Below, in pieces: positions 10,339 through 19,286 of a DNA stretch of 64,000 nucleotides. A model generated the notes under the pieces. It searched no databases, was not told the origin of the DNA, and worked only from the letters and a program-made list of their open reading frames with translations. Made by a program: the position numbers and the translations under genes. Position 1 is the first letter of the stretch; each line of letters starts with the position of its first letter. The stretch is from Owenweeksia sp965229445 (GTDB taxonomy: Bacteria > Bacteroidota > Bacteroidia > Flavobacteriales > Schleiferiaceae), in contig OZ245876.1 of assembly GCA_965229445.1 (NCBI GenBank), positions 682,001 to 746,000 on the forward strand, written 5' to 3'.

Positions 10339-10842
10339 TTAATTTTGAGCCTCTTGAGGCCTATGCAGATTGGTTTCTTCCAATAGTTTTTTTCTGACAG
10401 TCTCTCCAGCTCCTCTTTCAAATAACACATTATCTGGCAGTACAGCTGCTGCACGACCATTAGTCTTCAACATAGCTACAATGTGTTGCAAAAAGGCCAA
10501 TTGTTTATTACTAGTTGATACCCAGAAATCTTTTCTAAGAAAATAGCCATCCTTTTTAGACTGCTCTATATCAACGGTTGGAATATCACTACTACTCACT
10601 CCAAATGGAGGATTCGCCAAATCGATCGAGACCTTTTCACTTTCTTCAACTTTTCCCTTAATTCCGCGTTTTAAACTGTCTGTAACTTGCATGTCATGAG
10701 TTTCTTTTAGGTCACCTACACCATGTAGAAAGAGATTCATTAAGCATAAGCGAGCCGTAGATTTCTCAATTTCCCATCCATGAAATGCTTTGAATTTTAG
10801 AAAATTAACTTCTTCCTTTGATAAGCGCATTGGCTCGAGCAA
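10339..10842 (-). pseudogene. hsdM: hsdM remnant (type I N6-adenine methyltransferase), truncated at both ends
   Basis: The 167-aa frame matches the middle of type I HsdM as I know it: AFHGWEIEKSTARLCLMNLFLHG, then catalytic motif IV NPPF (LANPPFGVSSS), then SNKQLAFLQHI and AAAVLPDNVLFERGAGE. Full-length HsdM is about 500 aa. The N-terminal region with the SAM-binding motif I is missing. The C-terminus stops at KLLEETNLHRPQEAQN, just where the family would continue with the LPTGIF segment. No hsdS or hsdR is nearby. It is therefore an inactive relic marking a rearranged site, with the ACGGCG-dyad region directly on its 5' side. Confidence 0.85.
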
Positions 10843-11271
10843 TAGCGTGTTGTGCTATGGGTTAATCGATTTCCATTGCTTCGTTTTAGCCTCAAATCAA
10901 CGCGCAATTCTTGGCACTTGATCCTGCTATAGGTTCGAGGTATGGTGTAGGCTCTAAGGTTAATCTTGGTACCAGCACGCCGGAAGGTGTAACGGCGTGC
11001 AACGGCGAGTGATAGTGATGGATTAAGGTATTCAATATGGTGGGGTTTAACGGCGCAGTACGGCGGGATGTTGGACACCTGGTGACTATGCTGGTCCCAT
11101 GGCAAAGCACAGCTCTGTAGTAACCATGTGGCTAAGTGCGTTGGTCCGCGAAACGGCGTGTGAGAGTGCTGGATTCCCCGGGTATTGCAACGGCATAATA
11201 TCCAGGCGTGTTGGGACACCGGGTTATCTCCTGGAGATCCCTCGGCCATAGTGCTGCATATTGGTAAGATT

Positions 11272-11339
11272 AACGGCGGTTACGGCCAGTGGTGGTGCGG
11301 GTTTCACGAGGTTGTTTTCAAGCGCCGTATTGCGCCGTT
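11272..11339. repeat. attC-like imperfect dyad, copy 1
   Basis: The left arm at 11272-11286 has two boxes, AACGGCG and ACGGC, separated by GTT. The right arm at 11322-11339 has GCGCCGT and GCGCCGTT separated by ATT. The arms pair with each other around a loop of about 35 nt. The outer ends read ATTAAC and GTTGGAA, close to the R-box consensus of integron attC sites (RYYYAAC / GTTRRRY). A close relative lies at 11401. Confidence 0.55.
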
Positions 11340-11400
11340 GGAAGTTTTCGATATCAAACAAGATTGATTAGTATCAATACTCCTTTTGAAGGCCTCGTGG

Positions 11401-11468
11401 TACGGCGGTTACGGCGTGTAGTGGTAATGGTTTCGTAAGATTGTATTCTCGCGCCGTATTGCGCCGTT
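11401..11468. repeat. attC-like imperfect dyad, copy 2
   Basis: This element aligns with the 11272 copy along its length: the same left arm TACGGCGGTTACGGCG, a shared GTGGT...GGTTTC loop region, and an identical 18-nt right arm (11451-11468). About 60 bp separate the two copies, too little for an ordinary gene cassette. Partial arms with the same words occur at 10991-11010, 11049-11066, 11152-11158 and 11757-11786. No integron integrase is present in the window. Confidence 0.55.
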
Positions 11469-12150
11469 TAAACCCCGAGTTTGTGATAGGCGTTGTCATG
11501 GCAGAAAACGGTCTAACAAAAGCGGTGGTGTCGACAACGAAATATTAAATTTTGCGGCCTTTTTCCAGGAATAAGGTGTTCGATTCAACGATTTCTCCCT
11601 TTCTAGTAGATTTTCCGGACAAAATTCATCCTAGAGGATCCATACTGGGGTGCTTAAATAGTCGTGGAGGTCCTTTTTAGATTGAAAATCCTCGGATTTA
11701 TTCGCTCAAATGTAGTTGTGAACCTATCTTTAATTGAAGGAAAACAGACAGCCTGGTACGGCGCTATTGAAGTCTTGCAACGGCGGAAAAAGTACCGTAA
11801 GAATTTGGCGCTGTTGATCCTTGGGGCACCCTCCCGGAGGGAAAGCATTAATTGCCTGATAATCAGAGGCACTTGTGCTAGAAAAAAGCCCCTTTCGTCC
11901 TCCTGTTGGGGGGAGGTATCAAGCGAGGTTCAATTGAGGCTTATCAGTGGAATAAATAGAACAACAAGGTTTCTTTTTATGTTGCTATTGAGCCTGGAGT
12001 ATTAATCATTAAATGACGTCCGGCAAAAGTTGATTTATGGAGGTTGCAATAAGTATTATTATCACCTATGAAGAAGGCTTATTTAGATGCTTATATTAGA
12101 TGGGTTGAATCTCCCTAGTTACTTTTTATTAATGATTAGTGCCTCTTGTT

Positions 12151-12399
12151 ATGACTCTGGAGAATCCCGATGCCGATCAGCTTCCTTTGTTGCGTCAATA
12201 TCGCGTCAAAGAGCTATATGATACTCTTCAAAATCATCGTGTGCTGCATGCGCAATTTGAATATCAAAGCTTCCGGACATGGATATTCGATACTATACTC
12301 ATAGATACCCCCTTAGCTAAAAGGCGTGGCTGGTATTTATTTCCAAAGCAGGTTGAGCAAATTTTTGATGAGCTGCAGGTGGACTATAGGACCACGTAG
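12151..12399 (+). CDS. Small protein, possible MerR/excisionase-type helix-turn-helix
   Basis: From ATG 12151 (an in-frame GTG lies at 12139) the frame gives an 82-aa protein. Its pattern resembles small Bacteroidota excisionase-like HTH proteins: a YRVKELYDTL start, a central SFRTWIF segment, and a basic K-R-R-G-WYLFPKQVEQIFDEL end in which an aromatic residue and 'PKQV..IF..L' follow a basic turn. This is the only frame in the 10.8-13.0 kb tract whose composition looks like a protein. It could be a cassette gene or a relic of the mobile element's control genes. The assignment is a pattern impression only. Confidence 0.4.
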   Translation: MTLENPDADQLPLLRQYRVKELYDTLQNHRVLHAQFEYQSFRTWIFDTILIDTPLAKRRGWYLFPKQVEQIFDELQVDYRTT

Positions 12400-13064
12400 C
12401 GGCGAACCCAGTATTAGTTGATTGGAATAAAACAAGGGTTGCTCCTTTCCCTTATGAAGAACATTGATGGTTGTAACAACGCCCTCGGCATCAGATCAAT
12501 CAAGCATTATCAAAGTAATACTAGGTCTATATCTTGTAAACATGGCATGCAGAAAGGGATTGGCACCATTATCAATTGCGCAGTTGCTGTGGTGGCAATA
12601 CGCTCTTGGGTAATCTGAACCATATGTGCTATAGCAGGCGGTAGTATGCTAGCTCTAAAAGCTATATGCTTTGAGTGATTATGTTAATAACCAAGTATTT
12701 AGGATGTGTTGGGGTGCCTATGCTGCATATAGCTATATTTCAACACGCGCGGTGGCCATGGTGCCAACACGCTTACAGGTAGTAAGCTCAGCAAAGGTCC
12801 AACTACACATGAGGCTTGAATACATGCCAGCTGCTATACGAATCAAGGAGGTTCGCATTCTGATGAATTCTTTAACGCATGTAGCCTGTGATAGTGAATA
12901 CGTAGAAATACTGGAGGGTTCAATAGGATTACCACTGGCCGTATATCATCTGAAGATCGTTATCTTAGACCATTGCCTATCTATAGGCAGTATGTTTGGT
13001 TGGTTGAATGATCCCCGGGGGTGGTTCTCCGGGGAATTTCAAACGCACAACATATAAATATGAA

Positions 13065-13355
13065 TCAGTCCAGAACCTCCAGTTGTTTTATAGAATATGG
13101 ATAGATATTAGAAATCTCCTCCTTACCAGTTTCCATGATAGAAATGGTTACCGGTAATCGTTTGCCATGCTCAGGGTTGGAATCTCCTGAAAGCTCATAG
13201 TTAGTTAGAACCCCTTCAATTATTTTGCAAGAAGCTAGATCTACTTCCATATCGGTTTTATTCATTCCGATATGTAAACGCACCTTTTGATTTTTCAATT
13301 TTGAAACCTCTATGGCCGTAAGTTTTATTACATCTGAATGTTGGATTGTTTTCAT
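13065..13355 (-). CDS. Hypothetical protein, 96 aa
   Basis: A compact 96-aa frame with alternating hydrophobic and polar residues (KVRLHIGMNKTDMEVDLASCKIIEGVL), consistent with a small beta-rich fold. There is no signal peptide and no recognised motif. It sits about 120 bp downstream of the Fic gene on the same strand and may share its transcript. Composition supports a real gene, but function is unknown. Confidence 0.55.
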   Translation of the reverse strand: MKTIQHSDVIKLTAIEVSKLKNQKVRLHIGMNKTDMEVDLASCKIIEGVLTNYELSGDSNPEHGKRLPVTISIMETGKEEISNIYPYSIKQLEVLD

Positions 13356-13474
13356 CTGAGCTGGTCTAATTTAAATATAGAGTAATGCCGTTCTAAAGAT
13401 TTCCCAAGATTCTTATGGGTTAAAGTAGAATGTTTGAAGTGAATGCCACTATCCATCAATATAGAATCTTGTTC

Positions 13475-14587
13475 TTATAGAGAAACTGTCCTTATCACAG
13501 GATCTCCTTCATTTTTTCGTGGACCTTCTTTTAGCAGATCAAATAGTTCATGATTTATATAATAATTGCCACGCCCTACCTTTACCTTAAAAAGTATGTT
13601 CATATCACATAGCTTCTCTAGGTACTTTCTGGCCGTGAGCCTAACAACTCCGAGTTCATTTTCTAAGAGCTTTATTCTTGTGTAAGGGTGTCTAAATAAA
13701 TTATTGATCAAATCCTGGCTATACATGCGTGGTTCCTCTGTTCGGATACGTAATTTAAGACGAAGCATTAAGTCCTTAATCGCTTTCACGGTTAGTACCG
13801 TTTCAATTGAAGTCTTCTCTACTGCTTCCAACATGTATATAATCCATGACTCCCAATTATTTTTATCCCTGGTCTCCTGTAGTAGATTATAGTATTGTTG
13901 CCTGTTCCGTATTATGAATCGGCTGATGTAGAGAATTGGTAAGCTTAATAATCCCTCCTGAATCAGGTAAAGAATATTCAATATTCTTCCTGTTCTACCA
14001 TTTCCATCATAGAATGGATGGATACTTTCAAATTGATGGTGTATTATCGCCATCTTAACCAATGGATCAGCTTTAAATTCTAACTTATTATTTATAAATT
14101 CTTCCAGGTTGGTCATCAAATCCATCACTTGCTGATGGTCTTGGGGGGGAGTATAGATGATTTTACCAGTTGCATCATTTATTAGTTTTGTTCCAGGTTG
14201 CTTTCTTATTGCTGCATTGTTTCCCTCAATGGTTCCTTGAATCTGCAGGATCAGCCTTAAGTGAATTAAGTTATTCTTACGCACCTGGTTGAACCCGGCT
14301 TTCAGGGCATCTGCATAGCTATGTACTTCCTTGGCCGCCGGCGACTTGAACTGCACATCTCCTAAATGACTCCCGTAAACCTCGTCGTGAGTGGTAACTA
14401 TATTCTCTATCTCTGAACTATCCTTAGCTTCTTGTAATACCAAAGTATCTATTAGAATACGTTCGTTAGGAATGGTTCCCGCCACTCCCTTTAGCTCTGC
14501 CAAAGCAGCTCTGGCGGTAATCAACTTTTTAAGTACAGCTGGTGTTTCCAGTTGATCTAACGGTATTTCTAACGGAAGTTTCTTCAT
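13475..14587 (-). CDS. Fic-family AMP-transferase with N-terminal autoinhibitory helix and C-terminal winged helix
   Basis: A 370-aa protein with a Fic_N region, then the Fic core carrying the catalytic loop HPFYDGNGRTGR beginning at H190. Fic enzymes of this kind usually transfer AMP from ATP to hydroxyls on target proteins. Residues S57-x-x-x-E61-N62 (SSEIEN) fit the inhibitory (S/T)xxxE(G/N) helix and lie N-terminal to the Fic core, which makes this a class II, self-inhibited Fic. The last about 90 residues (NNLFRHPYTRIKLLENELGVVRLTARKYLEKL) look like a winged helix-turn-helix, a common arrangement that suggests DNA binding. Just upstream is a regular array of TTATACA half-sites, a likely autoregulatory operator. 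No separate antitoxin is needed for this class. The in vivo target is unknown. Confidence 0.92.
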   Translation of the reverse strand: MKKLPLEIPLDQLETPAVLKKLITARAALAELKGVAGTIPNERILIDTLVLQEAKDSSEIENIVTTHDEVYGSHLGDVQFKSPAAKEVHSYADALKAGFNQVRKNNLIHLRLILQIQGTIEGNNAAIRKQPGTKLINDATGKIIYTPPQDHQQVMDLMTNLEEFINNKLEFKADPLVKMAIIHHQFESIHPFYDGNGRTGRILNILYLIQEGLLSLPILYISRFIIRNRQQYYNLLQETRDKNNWESWIIYMLEAVEKTSIETVLTVKAIKDLMLRLKLRIRTEEPRMYSQDLINNLFRHPYTRIKLLENELGVVRLTARKYLEKLCDMNILFKVKVGRGNYYINHELFDLLKEGPRKNEGDPVIRTVSL

Positions 14588-14911
14588 GTTCAGTTTTATT
14601 CACAATTTATACATTTAGCATACAACGTGTATAAATTATCCACTTTTTTATACAAATTAATAATAATATGTATAATAATTAACAGAAATATTTACATCAA
14701 GCCAAGAGGATCCTATTTCTTTTAGATTCATAGGATAAATATTTGACCATCTCACGCACGTGTGAATAAGAAAGTCTTGAACTATTTAGAAAATGTATAG
14801 AAGAAAGAAATAAAAAAGGCCGTAAGACAATGATATATAATGAATTACGATCTTCTTTTGTGAATCTGGTGGGTTCCGTACAGTTAATGGAATCGGAAAT
14901 TCATTACTTCT
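14588..14911. other. Fic upstream region, no gene
   Basis: This 324-bp AT-rich gap holds the promoter side of the Fic gene, with the operator-like array at 14607-14675. Beyond that array, towards 14911, I see only short frames and no hairpin with a T tract. Confidence 0.6.
14607..14675. promoter_or_regulatory. Operator-like array: four TTATACA half-sites as two inverted pairs
   Basis: TTATACA lies at 14607-14613 and 14648-14654, and its complement TGTATAA at 14628-14634 and 14669-14675. Each pair has a 14-bp gap, and in the first pair the arms extend to 10 bp (AATTTATACA / TGTATAAATT). Half-site starts are 21, 20 and 21 bp apart, close to two helical turns, so all four would face the same side of the DNA. 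The first half-site is 20 bp from the Fic start codon. Binding by the Fic winged-helix domain is an inference. Confidence 0.65.
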
Positions 14912-15154
14912 TTATTCTTTCTCAATATTAATTTCAGGGAAGTCAGAAGGGGTTTTTACATAGACCATATCATGCTCCAGCCAATCACTAAGCTGACCAG
15001 AGTATACATGCTCCTTATTCAGGCTATATGGTCCATGAAAATACTTCCAGTCTTTTTTCTTTAAAAAGAAGATTCGTCCATATTCTGGTTTGATCCCAAT
15101 TAGAAAATCTTGTCGGGTGGCCATAACCACATCAAGGGTCATTATCGCTTTCAT
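14912..15154 (-). CDS. Hypothetical protein, 80 aa
   Basis: An 80-aa frame rich in aromatic and charged residues (EYGRIFFLKKKDWKYFHGPYSLN), without a signal peptide or known motif. It sits between the Fic gene and the repeat-rich origin-like block, on the same strand as the replication operon. Composition is protein-like and the start is ATG. A small mobile-element protein is likely. Confidence 0.5.
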   Translation of the reverse strand: MKAIMTLDVVMATRQDFLIGIKPEYGRIFFLKKKDWKYFHGPYSLNKEHVYSGQLSDWLEHDMVYVKTPSDFPEINIEKE

Positions 15155-15192
15155 AAAAAATTATTTTTTCGGGTTTATATCCATAAATCAGG

Positions 15193-15602
15193 TGAATTCA
15201 GTGCGGACAGTGCAGACAAAATCCATAGTTATCGCTCAATCAGAGATTTAAGCCTAAAAATCTTGTCTGCACGTGTCTGAAACAGGAATCTATGCGTCTG
15301 CACGTGTCTGAAACACAAAACAGTTTCAGACACGTGCGGACATGTGCGGACATAGTTTCAGACGAATGTATTTTAGTTATTTCTCTCATTATTAATACTT
15401 TATGCTTTTGTCTGCGCTGTCCGCACTGAAAACTCCTATTTTCCAATTAGTCCGCAATTCTATTTTCTTTTTTAGGCGCTAAAATCTTGTGTTTCAGACA
15501 CGTGCAGACAGGTGCGGACATAGTTTCAGACAAGGTTTTATAACATAATATATTGATTATTAATACTTTATTGTTTTGTCTGCACTGTCCGCACTGAATT
15601 CA
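15193..15602. repeat. Iteron-like repeat block, candidate replication origin
   Basis: A perfect 29-bp inverted repeat bounds the block: 15193-15221 and 15574-15602. Inside, the word GTCTGCACGTGTCTGAAAC occurs at about 15264 and 15296. Its inverted relatives (GTTTCAGACACGTGCGGACA and variants) occur at about 15323 and 15491. The stretch 15323-15430 is repeated at 15491-15598 (period 168). Both copies have a GC-rich iteron part, an AT-rich core containing ATTATTAATACTTTAT, and a terminal GTCTGC-GCTGTCCGCACTGAA motif. Clustered iterons beside AT-rich cores, directly after a primase-helicase gene, are the usual layout of phage and plasmid origins. Origin function is inferred. Confidence 0.7.
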
Positions 15603-15655
15603 GCCATTTTCTAAGCAGACAGGAGAATCTTTATTTTTATTAAGCACCGGAAAAA

Positions 15656-18600
15656 CTAGAAAGGGAGTCCTGGATCACTGGAGGGAGTATTTGACTCTGA
15701 ATTATGGGTATCATAACCCGGTTTCCACTCTACCACTTTTAGCAGATCATCATGGATATCGAGCAGTTTCAGATCAATAATCCAACCGCTAGTTTTCCCG
15801 GATTTGGTTAAGTTCCCTCCACCGATTGACCTAGATGCCCGGACTTCTTCCTTGAAATAAGATTCGCGCTTTATAACATCGGTAATTTTACTCATGCTTG
15901 GGGGTCGCTCCTGGTACTGAGCGGTCCACAAACTAGCAATACGGCCATAGGTATGACGCATGTTAAATATCAGCTTATCGCCATCGATGCTAAACTCTCT
16001 ACCTTCAGTTAACCCATCGTTTTTTGTACGAACAGCAACCAGAAAGCAATTCCACCATTTATTGGAGACACTGGCCGTGTTCATTTTGCGCAATTGACGA
16101 CCAAGGGTTAGTTTGGAATGTGAAATAAAATCAGGCCATTGAAATGGAAACAAAATATCATCTCCAATCAATTGGTAAAATGCTCCAAGGGTGGCGATGT
16201 TACTTAGTAACCTTGATGTTACCTTGTCATTATCAAAACCTAGATCTTCCTTCAGCGTTTCGTTTATCCGGCGATGCACTTTCGTGAAATTGGTTTGTAC
16301 ATGTTTCCGGTGCTTCAGGAGTTCGGGAATGAAATGGCTTATTCCACTTTTGGTCATGTCCTGCAGCTGCTCATAGTCCCTAATTTCTGAAGGGGTAAAA
16401 TCTTCTTTGGTCATTTCTTCAATGATTAGCCTAGTGATTAGGGCATCATTATCGGGGTAGTGGTTGCCAGTGATCATCACGCTACTTAGAATAGGGATGG
16501 TATCTGTTCCAATATGGCTGTCCAGGTTTGCACGTTTGTATCCGCGACGATCCCACAAACCTTTAAGCACTCCGTCAAGCTTAGAATCTCCGGTCATATA
16601 CTCACTTAAATGGGCCAACATATTGGAGAACTGTGCGAATTCCCGGATCTGAGCCTTTGCCGTACTAATCCCTCCTTCCATATTGATGGCCACTTGGGGT
16701 TCCCCAAAAAAGGATTGACAACATTCGATCAACTGATCCTTTCCGGTGGACGCCTGGCCGTAGAAAAACATTATTGGGAAATTACCAAGCTGACTCACTA
16801 CAATATCCTGGAATATAGAGGCCACAGTGAATAAGATCGCGTTGATGGCATGGTTCCTATGAACCTTCATCATCGCACTGGTGTACTGTGTGAAGCTCAG
16901 GTTCTCATTAGCTGTTAATTGCACCTTTTTTTGAGGCTGGAATCGCATTATTTGATCCTTGTATATCTCATTTGCTGATGGGATATAGAAAGAAGTCTTT
17001 TCATGCTGATATACACCATTGCTGTTAATTTCAATGGGAGGCTTACCTGGGATGATTACTGCGTTGTTGAAGGCCCAAAATCCCGGTTGCTGCCATCCTA
17101 GAATTTCAATTTTCCTACCAACTCCCATGTGATCATACAGGAATGCTTCTAATCTATTCAGATCTTCTAAATTTCCTCTAAAAAGGTAATTTCCTTGATC
17201 GCTAAGTGCTGCCCTGAAAGACTGTACGGTATTCAGGTTTTTACTGGGGGTATCAAATATGGTTTCTTGATTGGATACATTGCAGACACGAATAAGCTTA
17301 GAGGGAAATTTATCATCCTTCATGTGTTGGATTACCTCAATGCTGAAATTGCTGATCGACTTAAAGTGATAGGGCCGGTCTACCCCACGTTGCATCCAGA
17401 TTTTATTATTAGCCTGGAACAACCCATACTTTACAACCGTAGAAACGTATTGTTCCCTGTCCTCTGTAATTTCAGCTGGCCAGAGATAATTTTCATCTTC
17501 TTTTGGCTGCATAGCCGGGAACTGAGTTTCTAAAAATGATTCTTTTACCCAGTGGTTGACTAGTGTAACCTTTGTTTTACTCTTTGCTGCTAGCCACTTG
17601 GCATACATATCCCTCAAGTAATCATCCTTCAATTGGCCAATTAATTGTGCCAACTCTTTTGTTGATCGAGCGATTTCGGTTTCAGAACCAGTCAAATGAT
17701 GCTTAATCAGTATTTTAAAACCTTCCGACCGTTCCGACTTGCTTGCTATCGCCTTAGCCATGCCTTGGTCATGGATGCTCTGCTGATGATCCCGAACAAA
17801 ATCATCCGGATCCATACCAGGCAATTCAACTACTTCAACAAAAAGCCCTTTACGAAGACATTGAGGAATATATTTTAGCATAGCCTTAATCCCTCCAGCG
17901 TCCGGATCTAAACAAAAAATAACTTTAGCCTTTAGCTTTACTAGATGGTTCAGCTGTTCTTCAGAAATTGATGTCCCACAAGGGGCAATGGTATTCTCGA
18001 GACCATGATAATGCCAGGCAATAACATCGTTGTAGCCTTCAACAATCCAAACTTCTCGAGACTTGGTTATGGCGCGTGCAGCACGATCTAACCCATACCA
18101 TATTTTGGATTTATGGTATAAAATGGACTCCTTAGGATTGATCCATTTGGCTGTTTTCTTATCAGAATCTTCAGGAACTATACGGCCTGCAAACCCCACA
18201 AGAAGACCATTGCGATCTCGAATAGGGTAGACAATACGGTTCCAGTATTTATCAGCTTTCGGCCCAATTAAACCCAGTTCGGTACCTTCTTTAATAAGCT
18301 TGTTTTCCTCTAACTTTTTACGTAGAAACTGTTTTCCAGGAGCAAAGCCGATTTCCCAGTCGGTAACCACACTGGTTTCATATCCTCGATGTTCAAATAT
18401 TTCTTTTTGTGCCGGGTGATCTTCCGGAAGATCCTGAAAGGTTTGCATGTAGTGTTTGTGCGCACTGAGTAGAACCGGACGTAGCGTGTCTTTTCTGCGT
18501 TCCTCTTTTGCCCTTTTCTCAGCCAATTCAGAATCTTCATATTCCATTTCATGGCCCGTATGTTTGGCAAGCCACTCAATTGCTTCAGGGAAAGTTAACC

Positions 18601-18835
18601 GCTCCAGCTCCATTATAAAATTGATAGCATTTCCACCTTTCCCGGTGCTAAAGTCCTTGAATCGTTGCCGTACTGGATCCACGCTTAGACTCGGTGTTTT
18701 ATCTTCAGAGAATGGAGAGCTGCAGAAGTGGTTGGCTCCCTTCTTCTTAAGGTCCTTGCAAAACACAGAAATCACATCTACGATATCCGCTGAATCTTTG
18801 ATTTTTTCAATAAAATCTTGCTTGATATAAGCCAT
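15656..18835 (-). CDS. Phage/plasmid-type primase-helicase (DnaG-like N-terminus, P-loop helicase C-terminus)
   Basis: A 1059-aa protein. Residues 1-90 correspond to the DnaG zinc-finger region (SSPFSEDKTPSLSVDP for the usual CPFHxEKTPSF), but the second CxxC of the finger is replaced by KDFSTGKGG, so the zinc site is incomplete. A TOPRIM catalytic domain follows with EGYND (about residue 266) and DPDAGG (D310). The C-terminal half carries a P-loop, GQASTGKD at about 691-698, in a phage-like ATPase context (ANLDSH, SSVMITGNHYPDNDALITR), with Asp after the P-loop lysine where Ser or Thr is normal. It would prime and unwind an element's own replication origin. The iteron-like block starts just past its stop codon. 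It is the last gene of a leftward operon beginning at 20105. Confidence 0.88.
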   Translation of the reverse strand: MAYIKQDFIEKIKDSADIVDVISVFCKDLKKKGANHFCSSPFSEDKTPSLSVDPVRQRFKDFSTGKGGNAINFIMELERLTFPEAIEWLAKHTGHEMEYEDSELAEKRAKEERRKDTLRPVLLSAHKHYMQTFQDLPEDHPAQKEIFEHRGYETSVVTDWEIGFAPGKQFLRKKLEENKLIKEGTELGLIGPKADKYWNRIVYPIRDRNGLLVGFAGRIVPEDSDKKTAKWINPKESILYHKSKIWYGLDRAARAITKSREVWIVEGYNDVIAWHYHGLENTIAPCGTSISEEQLNHLVKLKAKVIFCLDPDAGGIKAMLKYIPQCLRKGLFVEVVELPGMDPDDFVRDHQQSIHDQGMAKAIASKSERSEGFKILIKHHLTGSETEIARSTKELAQLIGQLKDDYLRDMYAKWLAAKSKTKVTLVNHWVKESFLETQFPAMQPKEDENYLWPAEITEDREQYVSTVVKYGLFQANNKIWMQRGVDRPYHFKSISNFSIEVIQHMKDDKFPSKLIRVCNVSNQETIFDTPSKNLNTVQSFRAALSDQGNYLFRGNLEDLNRLEAFLYDHMGVGRKIEILGWQQPGFWAFNNAVIIPGKPPIEINSNGVYQHEKTSFYIPSANEIYKDQIMRFQPQKKVQLTANENLSFTQYTSAMMKVHRNHAINAILFTVASIFQDIVVSQLGNFPIMFFYGQASTGKDQLIECCQSFFGEPQVAINMEGGISTAKAQIREFAQFSNMLAHLSEYMTGDSKLDGVLKGLWDRRGYKRANLDSHIGTDTIPILSSVMITGNHYPDNDALITRLIIEEMTKEDFTPSEIRDYEQLQDMTKSGISHFIPELLKHRKHVQTNFTKVHRRINETLKEDLGFDNDKVTSRLLSNIATLGAFYQLIGDDILFPFQWPDFISHSKLTLGRQLRKMNTASVSNKWWNCFLVAVRTKNDGLTEGREFSIDGDKLIFNMRHTYGRIASLWTAQYQERPPSMSKITDVIKRESYFKEEVRASRSIGGGNLTKSGKTSGWIIDLKLLDIHDDLLKVVEWKPGYDTHNSESNTPSSDPGLPF

Positions 18836-18871
18836 GTAAAAAGTAAGTGTTTGAGATCCTAGATTGAAGGC

Positions 18872-19267
18872 TTAGGCCGGCTCTAAAAACATCTGAGGGG
18901 TCTGAATTTTATCAAGAATTTTTACTGCTTCTTTTTCGAAATCCTTAAAGTCGATATTACCCTCGTAATGATTTCTTATGAGGTTAAACATGTTGAGGGA
19001 TTCCGCTAATATTTGCGCGTTTAGCCTTCTCCATTCCGGGTCAATCTGCTCAGAGATTTTGCAAATCTCAATGATGACTGTTGATGTTTCAAGCTTTGTT
19101 GGGAATGGTACCGTGACGGTGTCCATCCAAGGCACCTCTCCCCAGATCGACAAGGCTCGATGGTCAGCTGACCATTTTTGATTCATGTAATTTGAACTGT
19201 TATCGAGTAGTTCTTTCTGATCTTTAGGGCAGTTGGCTTTATCTACCCCCATTTTCTTAACAATCAT
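18872..19267 (-). CDS. Hypothetical protein, 131 aa, in the replication operon
   Basis: A soluble, mainly helical 131-aa protein (EICKISEQIDPEWRRLNAQILAESLNMFNLIRNHYEG) that ends 37 bp before the primase-helicase start on the same strand. No family was recognised. Its place in the operon suggests an accessory replication or regulatory role, by inference only. Confidence 0.6.
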   Translation of the reverse strand: MIVKKMGVDKANCPKDQKELLDNSSNYMNQKWSADHRALSIWGEVPWMDTVTVPFPTKLETSTVIIEICKISEQIDPEWRRLNAQILAESLNMFNLIRNHYEGNIDFKDFEKEAVKILDKIQTPQMFLEPA

Positions 19268-19286
19268 TGTTTTGAATTTTAATTAA

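Larger units (their letters stand above)
10843..13064. other. 2.2-kb mostly non-coding tract with dyads and hairpins
   Basis: Apart from one small possible gene at 12151, I see no convincing coding sequence here; the other frames lack a sensible start or protein-like composition. The left 0.9 kb is sprinkled with ACGGCG/CGCCGT words arranged as imperfect dyads, described separately. The right part has several short hairpins: TGCCTAT/ATAGGCA at 12973-12988 and a strong CCCCGG-type stem at about 13011-13036. It lies between a broken hsdM and a Fic gene and looks like the scar of repeated insertion and deletion. Confidence 0.6.

Noticed and set aside
10797..11249. 150-aa minus-strand frame
   Set aside because: It overlaps the hsdM remnant and reads through dyad repeats; His/Arg/Pro-rich low-quality composition.
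11664..12005. 113-aa frame as a gene
   Set aside because: Overlaps ACGGCG dyad words and has no coherent protein composition; the antisense frame is equally open.
12671..13057. 128-aa frame as a gene
   Set aside because: TTG start, repetitive AGCTATA/GCATATA text and hairpin-rich end; composition is not protein-like.
15193..15602. CRISPR array
   Set aside because: Repeats are in both orientations and of uneven spacing, with no fixed-length unique spacers and no cas genes.
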